From positions 1,780,001-1,844,000 of the forward strand of contig NZ_CP064689.1 of the NCBI RefSeq assembly GCF_023100945.1: DNA of 64,000 nt, in the 5' to 3' direction. Below, in pieces: positions 16,901-25,610 of the stretch. Under the pieces are notes generated by a model, which saw only the letters and a program-made list of their open reading frames with translations, had not been told where the DNA came from and ran no database searches. How positions within the stretch are numbered: position 1 is the stretch's first letter; each line of letters starts with the position of its first letter. The position numbers and the translations under genes were made by a program. Origin of the DNA: Bradyrhizobium sp. 200 (GTDB lineage: Bacteria; Pseudomonadota; Alphaproteobacteria; Rhizobiales; Xanthobacteraceae).

Positions 16901-17073
16901 TCCTGACCTTGCTGTACCTGCCGGGTCTTTACGCCCTGTGGTTCAGGAAGAGCTTGGAAGAAAGCGGTCAGGCCGAGCAGCCTGATCTTGCGCCGCAACA
17001 TCAGGGCAAGGAGCATCCCAAGGATCACTCCACGGGACCGCACGCAATTCCGCTTGCCGACGCCGCAGAATAA
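13909..17073 (+). CDS. RND family multidrug efflux pump, inner-membrane transporter
   Basis: 1054 residues, the standard size. ATG 13909 follows GGAGAGTGAC. There is one N-terminal membrane helix, a large periplasmic porter domain, then six helices including the motif GLLVDDAIIAVEMM (the D-D pair of the proton relay in TM4), a second porter domain and the last helices with GMIMRNAVILVDQIE. It belongs to the HAE1/AcrB-like group, near the MexF/VexF-like branch that works with single-lipoprotein adaptors. Together with the preceding adaptor it would export toxic or signal compounds driven by the proton gradient. The substrate is not predictable. Confidence 0.94.
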   Translation: MKRFNLSGWAVSHPTLILFLMIMLGAAGFFSYERLGRAEDPFFTVKVVNVSAIWPGATAQEMQTQVADPIEKKLQELPFFEKVQTYSKPSFTAMQVTFKDSTPAKDVPYLFYLLRKKLADVQGQLPAGLLGPTVNDEFSDVDSILYMMTGDGADYAQLKKAAEGLRQRLLKVTGVTKVNLYGTQDERIFVEFSHAKLATLGITPQALFDSLAKQNNVTPAGTVETSSQRVPLRVTGALDGAKAVAETPVESNGRVFRLGDIATVTHGFVDPPTFVARQEGKPAIGIGVVTTKGANILELGKDVEKATNDFMKAVPQGIEVEQIADQPKVVERAVGEFVHSFIEALAIVLFVSFVALGWRTGIVVAMSVPLVLAIVFIVMNAMSIDLHRITLGALIIALGLLVDDAIIAVEMMVVKMEQGWDRVRAAAFAWESTAFPMLTGTLVTAAGFLPIGFANSAVGEYAGGIFWIVAISLVASWFVAVIFTPYIGVKLLPNIKVHHNHDPHAVYETRMYRVLRSMVQWCVDHRVKVVLATVGVFVLSIVGFGNVQQQFFPLSERPELFLQLRLPEGTAFNVTEKSVKKAEALLKDDKDIATFTSYVGQGSPRFWLGLNPQLPNEAFAEIVIVSKDVEARERIKARLEKAVAEGDLSEARVRVDRFNFGPPVGFPVQFRVIGPDANTVRDIAYKVRDVMKQNPNVVEPQLDWNEQSPYLKLAVDQDRARALGLTPQDVSQALAMLISGAQVTTIRDGIEKVGVVARAVPSERLDLKSVGDLTVTSRNGVAVPLQQIAKIEYSHEEPIMWRRNRDMAITVRTDVVDGVQAPDVTNQIWPKLKEIRDHLEPAYRIEPGGAFEESAKGNASIFVLFPLMVMVMLTLLMIQLQSFSRLFLVFLTAPLGIVGASLGLNVANQPFGFVALLGLIALAGMIMRNAVILVDQIEADVSQGLTRKEAIVEATVRRARPVVLTALAAILAMIPLSRSAFWGPMAITIMGGLFVATFLTLLYLPGLYALWFRKSLEESGQAEQPDLAPQHQGKEHPKDHSTGPHAIPLADAAE

Positions 17074-17092
17074 TTGAACATTGAGAGCTGAC

Positions 17093-17698
17093 ATGACGCT
17101 GATTTCGGAACACATCGAGACTGACACGCGGGAAAGGATTCTCGTGGTGGCGGAGCGTCTGTTCCGGCAGATCGGCTACCAGAAGACCACGGTTGCCGAC
17201 ATCGCCAAGGAACTGCGGATGAGCCCCGCCAACGTCTATCGCTTCTTCGATTCGAAGAAGTCGATCCACGAGGGCGTGGCGCGGACCCTGATGGGCGAGG
17301 TCGAGGTCGAGGCGCGGCGGATTGCGGTCCAGCCCGGTCCGGCGAAACCTCGCCTGCGCGAGCTGCTCAAGACCATCAATCGGATGAATACGGAGCGCTA
17401 TGTCGGCGATTCCAAGCTGCACGAGATGGTCGAGATCGCGATGGAGGAGGATTGGGACGTCTGCGTCGCCCATATCGAGTGCTGCACCGGCATCATCGGC
17501 GAGGTGATCGCGCAGGGCGTGGCGTCCGGCGAGTTCGAGGCCCCCGACCTGCCGTTGGCGGCGCTCTGCACCTGCACCGGCATGATCCGCTTCTTCCACC
17601 CGCAGATGATCGCGCAGGCCGTCAACAAGCCCAGCGCAACGATCGACCAGATGGTCGATTTCCTGTTCAGGGCTCTTGAGCCGCGTAAGGCGAATTGA
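17093..17698 (+). CDS. TetR family regulator of the RND efflux operon
   Basis: 201 residues from ATG 17093, with GAGAGCTGAC upstream, 19 bp after the pump gene. The helix-turn-helix covers about residues 12-58, ending in NVYRFFDSKKSIHEGV. The ligand domain contains several Cys (DVCVAHIECC, ALCTCTG), which could sense thiol-reactive compounds. It is the last gene of the efflux operon and so is produced together with the pump, consistent with autoregulated repression at the inverted repeat at 12594-12621; this link is inferred. Confidence 0.9.
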   Translation: MTLISEHIETDTRERILVVAERLFRQIGYQKTTVADIAKELRMSPANVYRFFDSKKSIHEGVARTLMGEVEVEARRIAVQPGPAKPRLRELLKTINRMNTERYVGDSKLHEMVEIAMEEDWDVCVAHIECCTGIIGEVIAQGVASGEFEAPDLPLAALCTCTGMIRFFHPQMIAQAVNKPSATIDQMVDFLFRALEPRKAN

Positions 17699-17730
17699 CG
17701 CGTTCGTCAGTTGACCGATTATCCCGAACT

Positions 17731-17822
17731 TCGTAGCCCGGATGGAGCGAAAGCGTAATCCGGGACGCTCTGGCCGCTTGCGAGAGGCTCCGGATTGCGC
17801 TTCGCTCCATCCGGGCTACGAA
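17731..17822. repeat. Dispersed palindromic repeat, CGTAGCCCGGATGGAGC type, copy 1
   Basis: The left arm CGTAGCCCGGATGGAGCG pairs with the right arm CGCTCCATCCGGGCTACG, with a second inverted pair inside. A related element is at 18475-18592, on the other side of the flavin reductase-like gene, and a decayed partial copy is around 12484-12516. Confidence 0.8.
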
Positions 17823-17841
17823 GAACAAGGAAAACTCTGGC

Positions 17842-18465
17842 GTGACCACCAAAGACCTGCATTTCTACGAGCCGAAGAACGGCCACGGCCTCAAGCACGA
17901 CCCCTTCAACGCCATCATTGCGCCGCGCCCGATCGGGTGGATTTCCTCGCGCGACGGCAGCGGCAACATCAATCTGGCGCCCTACAGCTTCTTTAACGCC
18001 TTCTGCTACGTGCCGCCGATCATCGGCTTCTCTTCGACGAACTGGAAGGACAGTGCCGGCAATATCCAGGACACCGGTGAATTCGTCTGGAATCTCGCCA
18101 CCATGGATCTGGCGAAGCAGATGAACGCGACCGCGGCCCACGTTGCCCGCGACGTCGACGAGTTCAAGATCGCGGGGCTTACAGCCGCGCCCTGCAAGCT
18201 CGTCAATGTGCCCCGCGTGGCGGAAAGCCCGGTTGCCTTCGAATGCAAGGTGACGCAGATCATCCAGTTGCAGGGCAAGGACGGCGAAAAGGCGCAGGCC
18301 TGGCTGACGCTGGGCGAAGTCATAGCCGTGCACATCGACAAGGCCTTCATCAAGGACGGCGTCTACCAGACCGGGCTTGCCCACCCGATCGTCCGTGCCG
18401 GCCGCCGCGGCGACTATTTCGAGATCAAGCCGGAAAACATGTTCGAGATGATCCGGCCGGATTGA
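17842..18465 (+). CDS. Flavin reductase-like FMN-binding protein
   Basis: 207 residues with a GTG start at 17842. The FMN-binding split-barrel is recognisable from PRPIGWISSRDGSGNINLAPYSFF and from VARDVDEFKIAGLTAAPC. This family (DIM6/NTAB) includes NAD(P)H:FMN oxidoreductases that feed two-component monooxygenases, and also proteins that only bind flavin. No monooxygenase partner lies nearby. Palindromic repeats flank the gene on both sides, so it is probably transcribed alone. Confidence 0.85.
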   Translation: MTTKDLHFYEPKNGHGLKHDPFNAIIAPRPIGWISSRDGSGNINLAPYSFFNAFCYVPPIIGFSSTNWKDSAGNIQDTGEFVWNLATMDLAKQMNATAAHVARDVDEFKIAGLTAAPCKLVNVPRVAESPVAFECKVTQIIQLQGKDGEKAQAWLTLGEVIAVHIDKAFIKDGVYQTGLAHPIVRAGRRGDYFEIKPENMFEMIRPD

Positions 18466-18474
18466 GCCATTCAA

Positions 18475-18592
18475 CGTAGCCCGGATGGAGCCAACGGGTC
18501 GCGCGAATGCGCGCCCGATGACAGGCTCCGCGAAATCCGGGACGGCTCTCTCGCACCTTCCCCGGGTTGCGCTCCACTCCACCCGGGCTACG
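18475..18592. repeat. Dispersed palindromic repeat, CGTAGCCCGGATGGAGC type, copy 2
   Basis: Starts CGTAGCCCGGATGGAGC and ends CCACCCGGGCTACG, with an inner GCGCGAATGCGCGC hairpin. It is longer and more diverged than the copy at 17731. It lies between the stop of the flavin reductase-like gene and the L,D-transpeptidase gene. Confidence 0.75.
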
Positions 18593-18668
18593 CGGCTACG
18601 CATCCAGCGCCGCTCACGGAACCCCAACCCGTCCAAATCTTTATCAGACAGTGTTTTGGAGATTTCCG

Positions 18669-19658
18669 ATGGTTCGCCTGTTTGCCGGGCTGATGTTTTT
18701 TGTCTGTCTCGCCCCTCCGGCCTTCGCGGGCCTCGATGCGGCGGCGGTCAACAACGCGGAATTCAAGGGTAAGCTGCCAAGCGACGACAAGATCAATCCC
18801 GCAATCGTCAAGGCGCAGGTGCTGCTCGACCGCGCCAGCTTCTCGCCCGGTGAAATTGACGGCAAGCTGGGCGAGAATGCCGAAAAAGCCCTGAGGGCAT
18901 TTGCCGAATCCAAGGGCCTGGCCGCAAGCAAGCAGCCACTGACGTCAGAGGTCTGGGGCGCTTTGCTGGCCACCGGTTCGGATCCGGTCGTCGTCGATTA
19001 CAAGCTCACGGACAAGGACGTCAAAGGCCCGTTCCTGAAGAAGCTGCCTGCGAAGATGGAAGACCTGAAGGGTCTGAAATCGCTGGACTACACCAGCCCG
19101 CGCGAGGCCGTCGCCGAAAAATTTCACATGAGCGAGGTTTTGCTCGCCGCTCTCAACCCCGGCAAGAAATTCGACGAGGCCGGCCAAACCATCGCGGTGA
19201 TGAACGTCGCGGTCAAGGAGAACAAGCCAACCGTGACGCGTGTCGAGGTCGACAAGGCGTCTCAGACCGTCAAAGCCTTCGCAAATTCTCAACTGATCGC
19301 GTTCTTTCCCGCGACCGTGGGAAGCGAGGAGAAGCCGAGCCCCGGCGGCGTCCTCAAGGTAATCTCGATCGATGCGAATCCATATTATCGCTACAACCCG
19401 GATTACAAGTTCAAGGGAGTCAAATCCAAACGAGCCTTCAAGATCAGGCCCGGTCCCAATAACCCAGTCGGGTCGCAATGGATCGGACTTTCAGAGGGAT
19501 ATGGCATTCACGGGACTTCCAACCCGTCGAAAGTCAGCAAGTCAGAGTCGAATGGTTGCGTGCGCCTCACCAACTGGGACGCCGACAGGCTGGCAAAGCT
19601 CCTGAAGAAGGGTACCGAGGTGGCATTCGTCGAGCGCGAAGCGGCCAACAGGAAGTGA
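18669..19658 (+). CDS. L,D-transpeptidase with N-terminal peptidoglycan-binding region
   Basis: 329 residues from ATG 18669. A signal peptide (MVRLFAGLMFFVCLAPPAFA) is followed by a PG_binding_1-like segment (about residues 45-100), a linker with a LysM-like stretch (SPREAVAEKFHMSEVLLAALNP), and a YkuD catalytic domain. The active site shows YGIHGTSNP, then SNGCVRLTN with the nucleophilic Cys. These enzymes make 3-3 crosslinks or attach proteins to peptidoglycan in the periplasm. A second, smaller L,D-transpeptidase is encoded at 58003-58686. Confidence 0.92.
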   Translation: MVRLFAGLMFFVCLAPPAFAGLDAAAVNNAEFKGKLPSDDKINPAIVKAQVLLDRASFSPGEIDGKLGENAEKALRAFAESKGLAASKQPLTSEVWGALLATGSDPVVVDYKLTDKDVKGPFLKKLPAKMEDLKGLKSLDYTSPREAVAEKFHMSEVLLAALNPGKKFDEAGQTIAVMNVAVKENKPTVTRVEVDKASQTVKAFANSQLIAFFPATVGSEEKPSPGGVLKVISIDANPYYRYNPDYKFKGVKSKRAFKIRPGPNNPVGSQWIGLSEGYGIHGTSNPSKVSKSESNGCVRLTNWDADRLAKLLKKGTEVAFVEREAANRK

Positions 19659-19740
19659 TTTCTTCAAGTAGCGCTACGCAAGCTGATTCTTCAGCACGGC
19701 GACGGACAGGGACCCCGGTACTGTGCGCGGGCCGGGCAGG

Positions 19741-21051
19741 TCATTTGTCCGCGGCAAATGCGTCGTAAACCAGCTTCCTGAACGCAGGTGTGATGCGACC
19801 ACGTTCGTTCTGGGTCTGCTCAAGCAGGATGTAAATCATGTCCAGCTTTGGGTCGACGCCGAAGTAGGTGCCACTGCCGCTATCCCATTTCAGTTCGCCG
19901 ATTGAACCCGGTGGCGGTGGTTTGGCATTTCCCGGATCGGTGCGCACCGCAAAGCCATAGCCGTAGCCAAAGCCATCGCCGGGAAAGTAGTAATAATCCC
20001 GGGCAACGCCAGAACCGGGCCCGATATGGTCTGATGTCATCGACTTGAATGCGGCCGGGCTAAGGTAGCGTTTGCCGTCGAGTTGCCCGCCGCCCAGGAT
20101 CATCTGGGCAAAACGGGCATAGTCGGTCAGGGAGGAGACTAATCCGCCGCCGCCGGACTCCCATTCCGGATGGGCGCGACGTTGAGTCTCTGCGAGTTTG
20201 AGGATGGTATCGCTTGGCAGCGGTTCCGCCATCCGCGCGCGTTCGTCGGCACTTTCCAGCACGAATTTCGTGCTGGTCATGCCGAGCGGATCGAAGATGT
20301 ACTGCTTCTCGAATTGATAGAGCGTCTGTCCGGATACGATCTCAATGATGCGTCCGAGGACGTCGGTTGAATGTCCATAACGCCAAAGCGTCCCGGGTTG
20401 TCGCGCCAAAGGCAATCTGGCGATGCGGTCGGCAAACACCTTGTTGCTGTAGCGCCCATCGAAAAGGCCCGATTCCGAATAAGCCTTCATGATGAGCTTG
20501 CCGCCGATATAATCGTACGTGATGCCTGACGTATGGCGCAGCAGGTCCATAATGGTCACCGGTCGATCTGCCGGGACAAGCTTGAGAGCGTACTGACCAT
20601 CAGGAGCGACAGAACTGACGCCTACCTTCGCATCGGCAAACGCCGGAATGAATTTGGATACGGGGTCCGCGGGCGAAAGCTTGCCCGCATCGATCAACAT
20701 CATCGCCGCGACACTGGTGATCGGCTTGGTCATCGAATGAAGCGCAAAGATCGTGTCCGCTGTCATCGGAATTTTGGTCGCGACATCCTGGACGCCGAAG
20801 CATTTCAGATATACGGGCTTGCCGTGTTGCTGGATCAAGACGACGGCGCCAGGCAACTTCCCGGTCGCGACCTCATTGTTGAAAAATTCAGTGATGCGCT
20901 CGAGCTTGTTCGGGGACGGGGCGGGGATGTTGGCTGCCTCGTTGGCCGCGGTCGTGTTGGTCCAGATCGCCAACGACAGGACCACGGCGACAAGTCGTCC
21001 GGCGCGCGATCTCGCGGTGCAATGCAATATCTGTCGCGCTGGCGCCTTCAT
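19741..21051 (-). CDS. Serine hydrolase of the class C beta-lactamase / esterase family
   Basis: 436 residues from ATG 21051. The frame is open to 21534, but that part has no coding character and covers the divergent promoter. An N-terminal signal-like segment (RLVAVVLSLAIWTNTTAANEA) suggests export. The catalytic SxxK is Ser106-Met-Thr-Lys109 (LHSMTKPITS), and the second motif is likely the Tyr of WRYGHSTDVLG. The C-terminal part contains GYGYGFAV and SGTYFGVDP, where KTG boxes occur in true beta-lactamases; no KTG is seen. This is typical of EstB-like esterases. Function as an esterase is likelier than as a beta-lactamase. Confidence 0.85.
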   Translation of the reverse strand: MKAPARQILHCTARSRAGRLVAVVLSLAIWTNTTAANEAANIPAPSPNKLERITEFFNNEVATGKLPGAVVLIQQHGKPVYLKCFGVQDVATKIPMTADTIFALHSMTKPITSVAAMMLIDAGKLSPADPVSKFIPAFADAKVGVSSVAPDGQYALKLVPADRPVTIMDLLRHTSGITYDYIGGKLIMKAYSESGLFDGRYSNKVFADRIARLPLARQPGTLWRYGHSTDVLGRIIEIVSGQTLYQFEKQYIFDPLGMTSTKFVLESADERARMAEPLPSDTILKLAETQRRAHPEWESGGGGLVSSLTDYARFAQMILGGGQLDGKRYLSPAAFKSMTSDHIGPGSGVARDYYYFPGDGFGYGYGFAVRTDPGNAKPPPPGSIGELKWDSGSGTYFGVDPKLDMIYILLEQTQNERGRITPAFRKLVYDAFAADK

Positions 21052-21325
21052 TTTTGGTTTGTCCTGCGGACAGACTGATTTGCCGGAGAACTCGACGAAA
21101 TGGCTGACGAATAGCATGTCGCCCACTTCGTCGCCACGTGGGCAATTGCCCCAGGCGCCACGATGGTGGCGCATCAGACATGCGCCGGACGAGGTAATGC
21201 CATTTTCGACTGCAAGCTTGAAGTGGGAGCTGAATTGAAAGCAGCTCTCGCAACCGGACGCGGTCCGGATTAACCTGAAGTTGCCAGGCCCGATCAAAGG
21301 CCGGTGAACACATTGGGAGGATGCG

Positions 21326-22567
21326 ATGACACGCCAGGAGCTGCGCGACCCACAACAGCAGCGCGATCCCGAAGTCGCGATTTCGCGACGAACGCTTGTC
21401 CACGGTCTGGCAGCAGTTGCCGGCGCCACCGTGGCGGGAGCCGGTGCTGCGCTAGCCCAGAGCGGCCCGGTTGCGCCGCCGTCGACGATCACCAGCCCGC
21501 CGCGCGATTTCAGTCCGAGGGGAGCCCCGACCACTTATTTCTGGGATCCCGACATCATTGCCGTCGATCCGTCCTTCAACGATCTCGCCCAGCCCAACAC
21601 GGCGATCAAGCGCCTGCACACCGGGCTGTTGTGGGCCGAAGGCCCGGCCTGGAGCGCGCAGGGCCGCTATCTCCTGTGGAGCGACATTCCCAACAACCGG
21701 CAGATGCGATGGTCAGAGGACGATGGTCACGTCAGCGTTTTCCGCGCGCCCTCTAACAACTCAAACGGCAACTCGTTCGATTTCCAGGGCCGGCAGCTCT
21801 CCTGCGAACATCTCACCCGCCGCGTGGTGCGCTATGAGCATGACGGCACCGCGACCGTGCTGGCCGATTCCTACAATGGCAAGAAGCTCAACTCGCCGAA
21901 CGACGTCGTCGCGCATCCGGACGGCAGCTACTGGTTCACCGATCCGCCCTATGGCGGGCAGCTCTATGAGGGCGAGCCTGACGTTGCAGGCGGTCCGAGC
22001 AATTCCGGCGGCAAGCTCAATCCACGGATCGGCCAGCCGGCAGGCTTCGTGCCGGGCAAGCGCGAACTGCCGACCAATTGCTATCGCATCGATCCCTCCG
22101 GCCGCATCGACCTCGTGGTGACCGAGGAACAGGTGCCCGATCCCAACGGCCTCTGCTTTTCGCACGACTACAAGAAGCTGTACGTCGCCTCTACCGGCAA
22201 GGGGCCGGGCGATACCGGTGCGGGTGGCAAGGGCGACATGTTCGTGTTCGATGTCGGCACCGACAATAAGCTCACCAACCACAAGCGGTTCAGCGATTTC
22301 ATGGTTGACGGCGTGAAATGCGGACCGGACGGCGTGCGCTGCGATGTCAACGGCAATGTCTGGTGTTCCAGCAATGCCGGACGCGCCGTCGGCTACAGCG
22401 GCGTGACGGTGTGGTCGCCGGAAGGCAAGCTGCTCGGCCGGATTCGTTTGCCGGAGGTCTGTGGCAACATCTGCTTCGGCGGCCCCAAGCGCAACCGCCT
22501 GTTCATGGCGGCGAGCCAGTCGCTTTACGCCGTGTATACCGCCACGCAAGGCGCAGGGCCGGGCTGA
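21326..22567 (+). CDS. Exported SMP-30/gluconolactonase family protein
   Basis: 413 residues; ATG 21326 follows GGGAGGATGCG. The twin-arginine signal ISRRTLVHGLAAVAGATVAGAGAALAQ in outline lies at about residues 20-45. The beta-propeller shows the metal ligands of the family: Glu in LLWAEGPAW, Asn in LNSPNDVVAHPDG and Asp in VDGVKCGPDG. Members hydrolyse sugar lactones or similar esters. It is divergent from the serine hydrolase across about 270 bp, so the two exported hydrolases may share regulation. Confidence 0.88.
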   Translation: MTRQELRDPQQQRDPEVAISRRTLVHGLAAVAGATVAGAGAALAQSGPVAPPSTITSPPRDFSPRGAPTTYFWDPDIIAVDPSFNDLAQPNTAIKRLHTGLLWAEGPAWSAQGRYLLWSDIPNNRQMRWSEDDGHVSVFRAPSNNSNGNSFDFQGRQLSCEHLTRRVVRYEHDGTATVLADSYNGKKLNSPNDVVAHPDGSYWFTDPPYGGQLYEGEPDVAGGPSNSGGKLNPRIGQPAGFVPGKRELPTNCYRIDPSGRIDLVVTEEQVPDPNGLCFSHDYKKLYVASTGKGPGDTGAGGKGDMFVFDVGTDNKLTNHKRFSDFMVDGVKCGPDGVRCDVNGNVWCSSNAGRAVGYSGVTVWSPEGKLLGRIRLPEVCGNICFGGPKRNRLFMAASQSLYAVYTATQGAGPG

Positions 22568-22576
22568 GCGCTCCAC

Positions 22577-22681
22577 CGTCATTCCGGGATGCGCCGCAAG
22601 GCGCAGACCCGGAATCCATCAGGCCGCAGGCTTCGTATTGCTATGGATTCCGGGCTCTCGCTTCGCGAGCCCCGGAATGAC
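22577..22681. repeat. Dispersed palindromic repeat, GTCATTCCGGGATGCGCC type
   Basis: Ends CGTCATTCCGGG and CCCGGAATGAC are complementary. Two internal hairpins (GCGCCGCAAGGCGC; CTCTCGCTTCGCGAG) and an inner GGAATCCAT/ATGGATTCC pair give a three-armed fold like the other repeat families of the window. Confidence 0.8.
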
Positions 22682-22820
22682 AAAAAGACATTCATTAAAA
22701 TTCGTCACAAATTGGCAACCGGCAGCCAACCGTTTGGGCAAAAGCTGGGCGGCCTTAAACCCGGCTTTTGTGGCGCGTGGCGCACTCTCCTTTTCAAGAA
22801 AGGGAGAGGCTTGTGTACCA

Positions 22821-23087
22821 ATGCCCATATTCAAATATTTTGCCGTCGTAGGATCGACGCTGTTCGTTTTCCTGTTTATTTCGAATGCTTATCTCACCGA
22901 CGACGAGAGCAATTTACGGTTTGACGGATCGCTGTACGCAAGCGCGCTTTACGCGCCTCGCGTGGAGGAAACCCGGACGGCGGAGGAGCTTCGCTTTACC
23001 CGCGATGTCACGCCAGCCGTTCGCGTCAGGGAAGTGTTTGCCGTGTTCGTCCCCAATGAGCGACGGCGCCATAAGCGCGATTCATGA
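22821..23087 (+). CDS. Small exported or membrane protein, unknown function
   Basis: 88 residues from ATG 22821; GGGAGAGG lies about 12 bases upstream, a little far. The N-terminus (MPIFKYFAVVGSTLFVFLFISNAYL) is a signal peptide or anchor. The rest is polar and charged, ends in Arg/Lys (ERRRHKRDS), and has no recognised domain. A larger frame read from 22461 is only an overlap with the lactonase gene and the repeat. It looks like a lineage-specific rhizobial protein. Confidence 0.5.
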   Translation: MPIFKYFAVVGSTLFVFLFISNAYLTDDESNLRFDGSLYASALYAPRVEETRTAEELRFTRDVTPAVRVREVFAVFVPNERRRHKRDS

Positions 23088-23342
23088 CACCGGTGTTATC
23101 AGCGGGTTGAGGTCGGCGGGCACTCCAGACGGTAGCCATCCGGCAACCTCGCTGGTCTCTAACCGCCGGACAATACGGCCATTTTGGAACGAGCCGGGGC
23201 CTCCGCCGTTATCTCCCGGTTTATCAATTTCGCTTCATCCCCGATGCGAAGCGTCCCCGAAACCCGCGCGTTTCAGCTAGAATGGGCCGTCGTTTGGCAC
23301 AGGTGAGGCGCGACGTCACGCCGCAGACCAGGAGAGTTCGCC

Positions 23343-25610
23343 ATGAGCTTCCGCCGCGATTTCATCAGCAAGCCGATCTTCTCCTTCGCGCGCGGCGCAA
23401 TGCCCGCGATGTCCGACACCGAACGCGAGGCGCTCGAAGCGGGCGATGTCTGGTGGGACGCCGATCTCTTCACCGGCAATCCCGACTGGTCGAAATTGCT
23501 GGCGAACGCGCCGGCGACGCTGACTGAAGAAGAAAAAGCCTTTCTCAACAGCCCCGTCGACGAGCTCTGCGCCATGCTCGACGAGTGGAAGATCAACTGG
23601 GAATGGCGCGACCTGCCGCCCGAAGCGTGGGCCTTCATCAAGCGCCACAAATTCTTCGGCATGATCATTCCGAAGGAGTTCGGCGGGCTCGGCTTCTCGC
23701 CCTATGCGCATTCCGAAGTGGTGCGAAAACTTTCCTCGCGTTCGCTGACGGCGGCCGTCACCGTGATGGTGCCGAACTCGCTCGGTCCGGGCGAACTCCT
23801 GATGCGCTTCGGCACCAAGGAGCAGCAGCAGAAATGGCTGCCGCGGCTCGCCGAAGGCGCCGACATTCCCTGCTTCGGCCTGACCAGCCCGGAAGCCGGC
23901 TCCGATGCGGCGTCGATGGTCGACACCGGCATCATCTGCAAGGGCGACTTTGAAGGCCACGAAGTGCTGGGCCTGAGGCTGAACTGGCACAAGCGCTACA
24001 TCACGCTGGGGCCGGTCGCGACGCTGCTCGGTCTCGCTTTCAAGGCCTATGATCCCGATCATCTCGTGGGAGATCAGGAAGAACTCGGCATCACCGTCGC
24101 ATTGATCCCGACCCATCTGCCCGGCGTCGAGATCGGCCGCCGCCATCTGCCGGCGATGCAGGTGTTCCAGAACGGCCCGAACTGGGGCCGCGACGTGTTC
24201 ATTCCGATGGATTATATCATCGGCGGGCAGGAGCGGCTCGGGCAGGGCTGGAAGATGCTGATGACGGCGCTGGCCGCCGGCCGCGGCATCTCGTTGCCGT
24301 CACTCTCCGCCGCGGGCGCCGCTTATGCAGCGCGCACCACCGGCGCCTATGCCCGCATCCGCGAGCAGTTCGGCATTTCCATCGGCAAGTTCGAAGGCAT
24401 CGAGGAGCCGCTCGCCCGCATCGCCGGCACCGCCTACCTGCTCGACGCCGCGCGGCGGCTGACCTGTGCCGCGCTCAATCAGGGACATCATCCCGCCGTC
24501 ATCTCCGGCATCATGAAGCTGCATGCCACCGACCGGATGCGGATCGTGATCGACGACGCCATGGATATCCATGGCGGCAAGGCCGTGATCGACGGGCCGC
24601 AGAATTACATGGGTAACCTCTATCGCGCGGTGCCGGTCGGCATCACCGTCGAGGGCGCCAATATCCTGACGCGAAATCTCATCGTATTCGGCCAGGGCGC
24701 GATCCGCGCGCATCCGTATCTGCTCGACGAGATGAACGCGCTCGGCGAAGCCGATCGTACCAAGGGCCTGGACGCCTTCGACAGGGCGTTCTGGCAACAT
24801 GTCGGCCACAGTTTTAAAACCATGTTCCGTGCCTGGGGCCGGAGCTGGAGCGGCGGCCTGTTTGCACCGGCGCCCGATGCCGGTGACGCAACTCGGTTCT
24901 ACCGCCAGCTCTCGCGCTATTCGTCGGCGTTCGCGCTGTGCGCCGACATGGCGCTGCTGACGCTCGGCGGTGCGCTCAAGCGCAAGGAAATGCTCTCAGC
25001 CCGGTTCGGCGATATCCTGTCCGAACTCTATCTGTTGTCGGCGGCGCTGAAGCGCTGGCAGGACGAGGGCCAGCAAAGGGAAGATTTCGTCGCGCTCGAA
25101 TGGTGCATGGCGAGCGGCTTCAAGACCATCGAGAACCGCTTTGCCGAAATCCTCGCCAATTTGCCGAACCGGTTCGTGGCCGTGATCCTGAAATTCCTGA
25201 TCCAGCCGTTCGGCGCAAAGGTGACCGGCCCGTCCGACCGCATCGTGCATCAATGCGCGCAACTCGTGCTGGAGCCGTCGGCGGCGCGCGATCGCCTCAC
25301 AGCGGGTCTCTCTGCCGTGAGGGATGACGGTGGCGTGGCCCGGCTGGAAAAGGCGTTCCTGCTGGTCACGGCGGCAGAAGATGTTTCCAAACAGATGCGG
25401 GCCGCGCGCCTGCACGACTGGAGGGAGGCGGTCAAGAAGGGCGTCATCACCCAGTCCGACGGCGAGAAGCTGCAGGCCGCACACGAGGCCGTCGCCAAAG
25501 TCATCGAGGTCGACGATTTCGCAGCCGAAGCACTGTCGCCGATTTACAGGAAGGGCGCCGACGTGCATCAGTTCTTCCAGGAATTGGGTGAGCAGAGGGC
25601 AGCGAGCTGA
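23343..25610 (+). CDS. fadE: Acyl-CoA dehydrogenase, FadE type
   Basis: 755 residues; ATG 23343 follows CCAGGAGAG. This is the long FadE class rather than the 380-residue class: an N-terminal extension, a central acyl-CoA dehydrogenase fold (PNSLGPGELLMRFGTKEQQQKW; CFGLTSPEAGSDA; DIHGGKAVIDGPQNYMG), and a C-terminal DUF1974 region of about 280 residues. It catalyses the first, FAD-dependent step of fatty acid beta-oxidation. Its stop overlaps the thiolase start by one base, so the three following genes form one operon with it. Confidence 0.93.
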   Translation: MSFRRDFISKPIFSFARGAMPAMSDTEREALEAGDVWWDADLFTGNPDWSKLLANAPATLTEEEKAFLNSPVDELCAMLDEWKINWEWRDLPPEAWAFIKRHKFFGMIIPKEFGGLGFSPYAHSEVVRKLSSRSLTAAVTVMVPNSLGPGELLMRFGTKEQQQKWLPRLAEGADIPCFGLTSPEAGSDAASMVDTGIICKGDFEGHEVLGLRLNWHKRYITLGPVATLLGLAFKAYDPDHLVGDQEELGITVALIPTHLPGVEIGRRHLPAMQVFQNGPNWGRDVFIPMDYIIGGQERLGQGWKMLMTALAAGRGISLPSLSAAGAAYAARTTGAYARIREQFGISIGKFEGIEEPLARIAGTAYLLDAARRLTCAALNQGHHPAVISGIMKLHATDRMRIVIDDAMDIHGGKAVIDGPQNYMGNLYRAVPVGITVEGANILTRNLIVFGQGAIRAHPYLLDEMNALGEADRTKGLDAFDRAFWQHVGHSFKTMFRAWGRSWSGGLFAPAPDAGDATRFYRQLSRYSSAFALCADMALLTLGGALKRKEMLSARFGDILSELYLLSAALKRWQDEGQQREDFVALEWCMASGFKTIENRFAEILANLPNRFVAVILKFLIQPFGAKVTGPSDRIVHQCAQLVLEPSAARDRLTAGLSAVRDDGGVARLEKAFLLVTAAEDVSKQMRAARLHDWREAVKKGVITQSDGEKLQAAHEAVAKVIEVDDFAAEALSPIYRKGADVHQFFQELGEQRAAS

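Noticed and set aside
19741..21534. Long version (597 codons) of the serine hydrolase
   Set aside because: The first 161 codons cover the divergent promoter and the lactonase start, have no coding character, and a signal-like segment begins at the ATG at 21051.
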